Positions 6,556 to 12,086 of a stretch of 12,086 nt of DNA are shown here, in pieces (positions within the stretch are counted from its first letter, which is position 1; the number at the start of each line of letters is the position of its first letter). The DNA is taken from NCBI GenBank assembly GCA_964513275.1, contig CAZELN010000026.1, forward strand, positions 1-12,086, given 5' to 3'. The stretch comes from UBA12478 sp964513275 (GTDB lineage: Bacteria > Patescibacteriota > Patescibacteriia > UBA9934 > GWF2-40-263). The notes below the pieces were generated by a model. The model had not been told where the DNA came from, made no database searches, and worked only from the letters and a program-made list of their open reading frames with translations. The position numbers were made by a program, and so were the translations under genes.

Positions 6556-8432
6556 CGTTTTGTTAAATCAACGTCCGTATAAAAATAGTGCAAAATTTCT
6601 TCCCAGTCGTCCCCGTTGTTGGCCATACACAACGCCTCGGTCGCTCCCATGCCGACTCCATGACCCCAAAGCGTATAGCCTCGTTCTTCATCGCAGGGAG
6701 CGTCCACGCCAATGAGCCAGGCAACGGTTCCACCCCAAACCTCGCTCCAACTGCGCGTGCGACCATCTGAACGTGAGAAGTACGGCGTAAGTGCTGTACG
6801 ACCATCATAATTCACCGTCACGCCACGCGTATCTTCGACCGCCTCTTTAATGAGAGGATGCACAAACTCGTAGCCATAGCCAAAGTACACCTGGTCATCG
6901 GCATACGCATTCATGTGAAAGTATCCCTTGTGTTTACTGTTACGCTCCCAGTGGTAGAGCGCATAAGTACGAGCCACCGTCAGGAGCGACTTCTTGAATT
7001 CTTCGTGTGAGGCGTTTGATGTCTCGCCGAGTCCATAAAGGTATTCCTCAATAGGCAGCTCGTTAATCACCCAGACTTCGTCTTTGTATGGGATGTACTG
7101 AAGCTCAAGTGTGTCTCGAAACTGATTGAGCGCATAAGACGCTCCGCGCGTTTTTCGACGATCAAAATTTTCAATCGTACAGACGGCATCTTCGTCGTCC
7201 GGAATAAATCGGAGGTACTTATAGGTCTCTTCGATCCCTCGACCGCGATTGAAGTAATATCGTTGATTTTTATAAAACGCACGAACCATTTCGTCCTCAC
7301 CCATCTTCCCCAAAAGCCCCCCTTCGCTGTCGACGAGCTTCCATGTCGAGTCACAACTAATCTCGGTCACCCAATCTGTCTCCTCGTCAATCGTGAGCAA
7401 CCCAATACGCACGATTGGTTCATCGATCATTCTGTCGGACTCCACCTCTTCCTCTTCAACCGTCACTTCTTCGTCTTTGATCGCCGGCGATCCGGTCGTA
7501 ACCTCCACAGGAATGTCGATATAAAAGTCTGGAATTACCTCATCATCGACGGCCATTTGGTAGCGAACCGTATGTGTTCCTTTCGTTGTGGGAGCTGTAA
7601 ACGTAAACGAGAGAAAATCGAGTCCACCCGGTTTAACAGTTCCTGAATCATTCACCACCACTTCCGTATCACTTACCCAGGACGCATGCGCGGTATCGGC
7701 ACTTGCGATTGAATAACTTGTCGTCACGATCTCACGAGTCCCCCAGGTTAGCGTTCCCGTGTTCTTCACACCGACTTTATACGTAATGACTTCGCCCGCC
7801 TTCACGCTGATCGACTTAGCCGACCGCAACAACACCGTCGCAGACAACCCATTTGTCTCAGTCGATGCTTCTCCATCTGTTACCTTTTCCACCTCATCCA
7901 CTGTCTCCACCTTTTCCACCTCCACCACCTTAATCGTCAACGTAAACTCTCCGCCTGGAATCCAGGCCGTGTCCTCAGACGCAAGATGAAATGTCTCTTT
8001 GTATGTTCCTTCTGATTTTGGAGCCTTCAATGTGAGGTAGATCGACCCCACCGACCCAATGGCCACGCTGGATTCTTTCAACAATGCGGCCTGCGTGTAG
8101 TCGATCCAATTATCCGCTTTAAAGTCGCTCACACGATACTTAGGATCGTACGTATAAATCGACACATAGGCAGATCCTGAGTTTGTCCAGGTCTTGGTGC
8201 CGATATTCTTGAATGTAAGAAGGACTTCTTGAGTCTCTCCGGGTGTCATGGTGAAACCAGATTTTGGAGCCGAGACTTGCAACGCTTCAAATCCATTTTT
8301 CGCGGCTGCTTGTACACGAACAGGAAAATAAAAAAGCCCTCCCACAAAGAGGAACAGGGCAAACCAAACCAACGAAATTCTCGTGGCTCTCAAGGGTGAA
8401 GCAGGGAAAACCTTCAAGAGAGACGGGGTCAT
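6546..8432 (-). CDS. SpoIID/LytB-domain protein with two N-terminal Ig-like domains
   Basis: 628 residues. A signal or anchor segment (18-42) is followed by two beta-rich Ig-like domains at about 52-170 and 200-312. Both have the FKNIGTKTW / VKNTGTLTW pattern of NBR1-type (next-to-BRCA1) Ig-like domains. They are joined by a repetitive VEK/DEVEKV linker (168-190). A second acidic linker (318-338, EEVTVEEEEVE) leads to the SpoIID domain (about 340-622). SpoIID proteins are lytic transglycosylases that cut peptidoglycan glycans lacking stem peptides. Seen: INELPIEEYLYGLGETSN (456-473) with the likely catalytic Glu470, TVARTYAL (485-492), DDQVYFGY (512-519), TRGVTVNYDGRTAL (535-548) and GHGVGMGATEAL (590-601). 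The neighbours show no sporulation genes, so a wall-remodelling role is more likely. It is first in an operon with the D,D-carboxypeptidase, overlapping it by 10 bp. Confidence 0.88.
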   Translation of the reverse strand: MTPSLLKVFPASPLRATRISLVWFALFLFVGGLFYFPVRVQAAAKNGFEALQVSAPKSGFTMTPGETQEVLLTFKNIGTKTWTNSGSAYVSIYTYDPKYRVSDFKADNWIDYTQAALLKESSVAIGSVGSIYLTLKAPKSEGTYKETFHLASEDTAWIPGGEFTLTIKVVEVEKVETVDEVEKVTDGEASTETNGLSATVLLRSAKSISVKAGEVITYKVGVKNTGTLTWGTREIVTTSYSIASADTAHASWVSDTEVVVNDSGTVKPGGLDFLSFTFTAPTTKGTHTVRYQMAVDDEVIPDFYIDIPVEVTTGSPAIKDEEVTVEEEEVESDRMIDEPIVRIGLLTIDEETDWVTEISCDSTWKLVDSEGGLLGKMGEDEMVRAFYKNQRYYFNRGRGIEETYKYLRFIPDDEDAVCTIENFDRRKTRGASYALNQFRDTLELQYIPYKDEVWVINELPIEEYLYGLGETSNASHEEFKKSLLTVARTYALYHWERNSKHKGYFHMNAYADDQVYFGYGYEFVHPLIKEAVEDTRGVTVNYDGRTALTPYFSRSDGRTRSWSEVWGGTVAWLIGVDAPCDEERGYTLWGHGVGMGATEALCMANNGDDWEEILHYFYTDVDLTKRWE

Positions 8433-8442
8433 AATTTATACT
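8413..8442 (+). promoter_or_regulatory. Possible promoter of the flippase operon
   Basis: TTCAAG (8413-8418), 18-bp spacer, TATACT (8437-8442, 5/6). This gives a leader of about 53 nt before the ATG at 8502. A closer alternative is TACACT at 8487-8492, which would give a near-leaderless transcript but lacks a -35. The 69-bp gap 8433-8501 must hold control for both divergent operons. Confidence 0.25.
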
Positions 8443-8445
8443 GAG

Positions 8446-8474
8446 AGAATACCATTTTTTAGAAGTCTCGTCAA
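8446..8474 (-). promoter_or_regulatory. Sigma70-like promoter of the SpoIID-carboxypeptidase operon
   Basis: On the minus strand: TTGACG (8474-8469, 5/6), a 17-bp spacer ending in TGG (extended -10), then TATTCT (8451-8446, 4/6). The predicted start near 8439 leaves a leader of about 7 nt before the ATG at 8432, too short for a normal ribosome-binding site. Confidence 0.6.
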
Positions 8475-8501
8475 CGCAATTTGTGATACACTTTTGACGA
8501 T

Positions 8502-9917
8502 ATGACCACGGCACGCTCCATTGCTTCCAACTTTTCCGTGCAACTGTTGGGAAAAATCCTCTCTATTTTGATCGGACTGCTTTCCGTCGCCATTTTGACA
8601 CGCGCTCTGGGAACATCTGCGTTCGGCGAATACACCACAGCCACAACCTATCTCCAGATGTTTGGCGTGGTCGTTGATTTCGGACTCACACTCACCCTCA
8701 TCGTCATGATTTCCAAACCAGAAATCGATGAACAACGAATCGTCGGCAACTTTTTTGGTCTGCGACTTGTCTCTGGATTCGTCATGTTCTCGCTGGCTCC
8801 TCTTACAGTGCTTGCGCTTCCTTGGTCTGCCACGATTCAGACGGCCGTACTCGTCGGCGCGCTTGCCTACTTCCTCATGGGCGGTGCATCGATGTTGGTC
8901 GGCGTTTTTCAACGTCATGAAGCCATGTGGCGCGTTGCGTTGGCCGAGTTTGTGAACCGCGCGGTGCTCTTGGGTCTGGTTGCGTTGTTCGCCTACACCT
9001 CGCCAGGCGTGATCGAGATGGTCGTTGCGATGGTGATTGCCAACGCGGTCTGGCTCATTCTGATGATGCAACTTGCGAGTCCTTTTGTAAAAATTCGTCC
9101 ACTGTTTGAGTGGTCACAGTGGATGTTCATCCTTGCTCACTCTTGGCCGATCGCCGTCTCTATTATTTTTAACCTACTCTACCTCAAAGGTGACATTCTC
9201 TTCTTGGCCTATTTCCGCGATCAAACGGAAGTGGGATTGTATGGCGCGGCCTATCGAATCCTTGACGTTATGACCGTGCTGCCGACGATGCTCATGGGGC
9301 TTGTGCTTCCTTCACTCGTTGCGATGTGGAACACTGGCCAAAAAGAGGAATTTCGAGCGCGAGTCATTCGAATTTTCGATCTTTTTGCTCTTGCCGTTGT
9401 CCCTATTGTTGTGGGCGCCCAACTCACTTCAACGGAACTCATGGCACTCATCGCCGGACCTGAATTCGCGGCTTCTGGCTCTATTCTGACTTGGCTTATT
9501 TTTGCCCTTATCGGCGTCTTCTTGGGAACCCTGTACGGACACCTTGTGGTTGCTCTTAATAAACAGAAGGTCATGACATGGGGCTACGTGTTTGTCGCCA
9601 TCATCGCCATCGCTGGATATCTCCTCTACATTCCGCCGTACGGCATGTGGGGCGCGGTTGGGGTCACGCTCTTGTCTGAAGGACTCATCGCACTTTTCAC
9701 GTTCATGGTCGTCTTTAAAACCTCTCGCGCGATCCCAAATCTCTCAACGCTTTTTAAAGCGATAGCGGCTTCAGGCGTCATGTACCTTGTGCTCGTGAAA
9801 CTCGACTCACATGTGCTCATTGACTTACTCGTCGGCGCTATTGTTTACGCTGCATCTCTCTTTACCCTCAAAGCCGTGACGATCAAGGAACTCAAAGCCC
9901 TTCTTCCAAGTCGCTAG
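8502..9917 (+). CDS. Wzx-type lipid-linked oligosaccharide flippase
   Basis: 471 residues, highly hydrophobic, with about 12-14 predicted membrane helices and short polar loops. The N-terminus is typical of polysaccharide flippases of the MVF/MOP superfamily: SNFSVQLLGKILSILIG (9-25), then LTRALGTSAFGEYTTA (32-47). Central features are LYLKGDILFLAYFRDQTEVG and YGAAYRILDV, which match the PST/Wzx pattern (D..ML..F.....VG.Y..A..). Family role: moves undecaprenyl-linked glycan units across the cytoplasmic membrane before polymerisation. The ATG at 8502 has no Shine-Dalgarno. A single base separates its stop (9915-9917) from the next start (9919), so it is co-transcribed with the polymerase-like gene, which fits export and assembly of a surface glycan. 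The sugar substrate cannot be told. Confidence 0.9.
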   Translation: MTTARSIASNFSVQLLGKILSILIGLLSVAILTRALGTSAFGEYTTATTYLQMFGVVVDFGLTLTLIVMISKPEIDEQRIVGNFFGLRLVSGFVMFSLAPLTVLALPWSATIQTAVLVGALAYFLMGGASMLVGVFQRHEAMWRVALAEFVNRAVLLGLVALFAYTSPGVIEMVVAMVIANAVWLILMMQLASPFVKIRPLFEWSQWMFILAHSWPIAVSIIFNLLYLKGDILFLAYFRDQTEVGLYGAAYRILDVMTVLPTMLMGLVLPSLVAMWNTGQKEEFRARVIRIFDLFALAVVPIVVGAQLTSTELMALIAGPEFAASGSILTWLIFALIGVFLGTLYGHLVVALNKQKVMTWGYVFVAIIAIAGYLLYIPPYGMWGAVGVTLLSEGLIALFTFMVVFKTSRAIPNLSTLFKAIAASGVMYLVLVKLDSHVLIDLLVGAIVYAASLFTLKAVTIKELKALLPSR

Positions 9918-9918
9918 T

Positions 9919-11274
9919 ATGCTTGTTGTCTATCTCACCCTCACCGCCGCGTTCGCCATCCTTACCTGGAGCGACCTACACAAGGGACTGTTTCTTCTCG
10001 TGGCGGTCTTGCCAAGCTACCTGTTGCGAACAGAAATCTTTGGCTTCCCGACGACCCTACTTGAGCTCTTGGTCATCACGTTTCTTGTTATCTGGCTCAT
10101 TAAGCGCGGTCACGAACAATGGTTTTCTATAAAACTATCTGCGACGCACCTGCTGCCGCTTCTGATCGTCACGGTGGCAACCGTCTCTCTTTTTGTCGCT
10201 CCTGATCGACTCGCTGCACTCGGAATCTGGAAAGCCTACTTCTTCGAGCCGATACTCCTGTTCTTTGTCCTAAAATATGAGCTCTCACAAGGCGGGTTCA
10301 GCGGATCCCGTTTATTCCAAAGTTTAAGTCTATGCGCACTCGTTCTTTCCCTTATCGTCATCTTCCAATGGCTTACCGGCATGGGTATTCCCATTCCGTG
10401 GGACATAGAACGCCGCGTCACAAGCGTATTTGATTATCCCAACGCTCTGGGACTTTTCTTGGGACCGATTGTGGTGATTGCCGTCCTGCACCTTTGTCAT
10501 CCCGAGCGAGCGAAGCGAGCCGAGGGATCTCAAGTCTCTCCTAGTTCGAGATCCCTCCACTTCGCCCGGCTGTGGCCGGGCTTCGGTCGGGATGACAAAA
10601 AACTTTTTTGGTTCATGGTAACAGTTCTTTCCATCACAGCCATCATCCTCGCCCAGTCCGAAGCCGCTATCGTGTCGATCGTGGCAACACTACTCATAAC
10701 GGGTTTCTTGAATCAAAAAACCCGAATCTTTTCTTCGAGCTTCTTGGTTCTTTTCGTTTTCTTTGTGTTTCTTTTCCCTCCCCTGCTCACCAAACTCATC
10801 CTCCAGGACTACTCCGGCTCCGTACGCCTCTCACAGTGGAGCGAGACGATTGATATGCTTCGCGACCACTGGTTCTTCGGCGCCGGTCTTTCAGGATATC
10901 CAACCGTGTTTGAGCCTTACCACCAAGCAACACACTTCGAAATTTTCCAGTACCCACATAACATCATCCTCAACATCTGGGTCGAACTAGGACTGCTAGG
11001 ACTCGTCGGGTTTGGATGGCTGATCTACTCTGTACTCTCGTCATTACGAGGCGACCCCTCCAAGGGGTCGACGAAGCAATCCTCTAAGATTGCTTCGCTC
11101 CCTTCGGTCGCTCGCAATGACGGGATGATAGCCTTCTTCGCCCTCCTCCAAATGACCGTTCATGGCCTGGTCGATGTACCCTACTTCAAAAATGATCTCG
11201 CGATCCTGACGTGGATCCTTCTTGCTATTTTTTTCGCGTATGCTCGCCCTACGCTTCCTTCGAAAACGACGTGA
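9919..11274 (+). CDS. O-antigen polymerase/ligase-like membrane protein (Wzy/WaaL superfamily) with two in-frame repeat insertions
   Basis: 451 residues with about 11-12 predicted membrane helices. Superfamily signs: RRVTSVFDYPNALGLFLGP (165-183), a large polar loop between about 290 and 345 containing SVRLSQWSETIDMLRDHWFFGAGLS in part, and PHNIILNIWVELGLLG (346-361), the conserved His-Asn pair before a membrane helix. Such proteins polymerise or transfer lipid-linked glycans outside the membrane. Odd: residues 193-226 and 374-401 are encoded by two different palindromic DNA repeats (10496-10596 and 11040-11121). Both are read in frame without a stop, both fall between membrane segments, and both give basic, Ser/Arg-rich peptides unlike the rest. 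Without them the protein would be about 390 residues. It follows the flippase by 1 bp and overlaps the next gene by 35 bp. Polymerase versus ligase cannot be decided. Confidence 0.82.
   Translation: MLVVYLTLTAAFAILTWSDLHKGLFLLVAVLPSYLLRTEIFGFPTTLLELLVITFLVIWLIKRGHEQWFSIKLSATHLLPLLIVTVATVSLFVAPDRLAALGIWKAYFFEPILLFFVLKYELSQGGFSGSRLFQSLSLCALVLSLIVIFQWLTGMGIPIPWDIERRVTSVFDYPNALGLFLGPIVVIAVLHLCHPERAKRAEGSQVSPSSRSLHFARLWPGFGRDDKKLFWFMVTVLSITAIILAQSEAAIVSIVATLLITGFLNQKTRIFSSSFLVLFVFFVFLFPPLLTKLILQDYSGSVRLSQWSETIDMLRDHWFFGAGLSGYPTVFEPYHQATHFEIFQYPHNIILNIWVELGLLGLVGFGWLIYSVLSSLRGDPSKGSTKQSSKIASLPSVARNDGMIAFFALLQMTVHGLVDVPYFKNDLAILTWILLAIFFAYARPTLPSKTT
10496..10596. repeat. Palindromic repeat, family A, in-frame copy inside the wzy-like gene
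   Basis: The ends are a perfect inverted repeat, GTCATCCCGA (10496-10505) and TCGGGATGAC (10587-10596), extendable by 3 bp each side (TTT/AAA). The centre has GAGGGATCTC (10522-10531) and GAGATCCCTC (10548-10557). The centre and ends match the intergenic copy at 3293-3390. The arms carry short GAGCGAGCGAAGCGAG-like repeats on the left and CCCGGC/GCCGGG pairing on the right. It encodes residues about 193-226, including HPERAKRAEG. Confidence 0.9.
11040..11121. repeat. Palindromic repeat, family B, in-frame copy inside the wzy-like gene
   Basis: The ends GTCATTACGAG (11040-11050) and CTCGCAATGAC (11111-11121) pair with one mismatch. Inside are two hairpins: CGACCCC/GGGGTCG (11052-11058 and 11064-11070) and CGAAGCAATC/GATTGCTTCG (11072-11081 and 11088-11097, 6-nt loop). 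Sequence and architecture differ from family A, apart from the GTCAT...ATGAC ends. It encodes residues about 374-401, including RGDPSKGSTKQ and LPSVARNDG. Confidence 0.88.
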
Positions 11275-11866
11275 AGACAAACCAGTAAATCTTAAGTTTC
11301 TTGCGTGGATCGCCGCGGCAATTTTTGTCGTATTTTTGTTCATGCGATTCTTTCAATGGATCGACGACACAGCCCGCTCGCTTCTCCCTCAAGCACCGAG
11401 TCTCGCCACCCTGGACGACTTCGAATCTTTGAACGTCATTGTCCAGCTTCCTGCGCAAACCTTCGGCGCCGAACTCTACGCCGCAGGCATCTACACCACG
11501 GCGATCAAGGAAATTCCGGAAGGCTCTGTTGTAACCGTCTATGTAAAAGACTCCTGGCGTTTCGTGGAGATCGATTATTTCCCAGGCGTACATCCGATCG
11601 ATTATCTCGCCACTCACCTCTATCCCACCCAAGAAATACAACTTGACCAAGATACTTCCGTTTGGATTCAAACGCTCGACGACCGCCCACGCTGTATCGA
11701 CTATGAAGACGGCCTCCCAAATCGATGCGAGATCACGCGCCACTTGATCGCTCAACTTGAAAATCATCTCCTGCTCATCGCGGCCGATGGCGATCATCCC
11801 ACAGACGGCGAGCTCATCGAAATGGCTCGGTCGGTTATTTCCTTTGACGATGAAGGCTCTCGATGA
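11240..11866 (+). CDS. Membrane-anchored protein of unknown function
   Basis: 208 residues. A very basic N-terminus (RFLRKRREDK, 5-14) and one membrane helix (about 19-40) predict a type II topology, with residues 41-208 outside the cytoplasmic membrane. The outer part is acidic, without a recognised domain; C152 and C163 could form a disulphide, and DDRPRCIDYEDG (147-158) is distinctive. I do not recognise the family. The ATG at 11240 is preferred over an in-frame TTG at 11222 because it starts at the basic n-region; neither has a Shine-Dalgarno. It overlaps the polymerase-like gene by 35 bp and is the third gene of the flippase run, so a role in surface-glycan assembly is possible. The tRNA-Ser promoter appears to begin within its last codons. 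Confidence 0.8.
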   Translation: MLALRFLRKRREDKPVNLKFLAWIAAAIFVVFLFMRFFQWIDDTARSLLPQAPSLATLDDFESLNVIVQLPAQTFGAELYAAGIYTTAIKEIPEGSVVTVYVKDSWRFVEIDYFPGVHPIDYLATHLYPTQEIQLDQDTSVWIQTLDDRPRCIDYEDGLPNRCEITRHLIAQLENHLLLIAADGDHPTDGELIEMARSVISFDDEGSR

Positions 11867-11872
11867 TACTAT
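11844..11872 (+). promoter_or_regulatory. Promoter of tRNA-Ser, starting inside the upstream gene
   Basis: TTGACG (11844-11849, 5/6), a 17-bp spacer ending in TGA (extended -10), then TACTAT (11867-11872, 4/6). The predicted start near 11879 is 4 nt before the mature tRNA end. The -35 is coding sequence of the preceding gene (Phe-Asp-Asp near its C-terminus). Confidence 0.6.
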
Positions 11873-11882
11873 CGCTGACCAC

Positions 11883-11972
<90 letters not shown>

Positions 11973-12005
11973 AAATTGAAAATCGGAATCGGAAGCCGAA
12001 ATGGG

Positions 12006-12024
12006 GTCGGCACGAAGTGCCGAC
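12006..12024. repeat. Perfect short hairpin downstream of tRNA-Ser
   Basis: GTCGGCAC (12006-12013), loop GAA, GTGCCGAC (12017-12024): an 8-bp perfect stem. No T-run follows, so it is not a classic terminator. It could be a repeat element or a 3'-end structure for the tRNA transcript. Confidence 0.6.
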
Positions 12025-12067
12025 ACAAATGTATTCCCCCAAAAAAATCCTGAATCTGAAAGGGTTC

Positions 12068-12084
12068 GCCACGCTCCGCGTGGC
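12068..12084. repeat. Hairpin at window end, possibly part of a larger repeat
   Basis: GCCACGC (12068-12074), loop TCC, GCGTGGC (12078-12084). GC-rich and compact like the arms of the other repeats here. The window ends 2 bases later, so its full extent is unseen. No gene is visible from 11973 to 12086. Confidence 0.5.
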
Positions 12085-12086
12085 TC

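Noticed and set aside
3293..11121. CRISPR array from repeated palindromes
   Set aside because: Copies are single, far apart and of two families, with no regular spacers and no cas genes.
9919..11274. Wzy-like gene as a pseudogene because of the insertions
   Set aside because: The frame stays open across both insertions, the conserved stretches remain in order, and the next gene overlaps its end.

Overview
The window reads as a piece of a compact bacterial chromosome. Genes are packed tightly: stops 2 bp apart, ATGA and 10-bp overlaps, divergent starts 24 bp apart. TGA is used as an ordinary stop and both tRNA genes encode CCA. Shine-Dalgarno motifs are almost absent, and several sigma70-like promoters sit so close to the start codon that the mRNA would be leaderless or nearly so. 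With the gene content (PolX with a PHP domain, a SpoIID protein carrying two Ig-like domains, a YdbS-like PH protein, many palindromic repeats) this would fit a Patescibacteria/CPR-type or similar streamlined lineage. That placement is an inference and not proven here.

Layout: (1) 1-3287, DNA repair and lipid genes: PolX (5' end outside the window), a convergent di-iron acyl-ACP desaturase-like protein, and a divergent AlkD-like DNA glycosylase. The last two start 24 bp apart and appear to share one -10 box. (2) 3288-3582: a palindromic repeat, tRNA-Leu(UAA) and a terminator hairpin. (3) 3583-5463: ruvB, a small membrane protein and a bacterial-PH-domain membrane protein in one run. (4) A hairpin repeat at 5464-5492 separates this run from a minus-strand pair, a SpoIID-family protein and a D,D-carboxypeptidase (8432 down to 5491). 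(5) 8502-11866: an envelope-polysaccharide run with a Wzx-type flippase, a Wzy/WaaL-type polymerase or ligase, and a membrane-anchored protein of unknown function. (6) tRNA-Ser(CGA), then two hairpins up to the window end.

How they work together: PolX, AlkD and RuvB cover gap filling, alkyl-base removal and branch migration. The SpoIID and carboxypeptidase pair probably trims glycan strands and stem peptides of peptidoglycan outside the membrane. The flippase and polymerase export and assemble a surface glycan.

The most notable signal is repeat invasion. Two unrelated palindromic repeats lie in frame inside the Wzy-like gene, each in a predicted loop between membrane segments and each translated without a stop. 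A sister copy of the first lies next to tRNA-Leu and may supply its -35 box. Other points are a PolX whose PHP motif I reads QxQ instead of HxH, and the interlocked, near-leaderless promoters.
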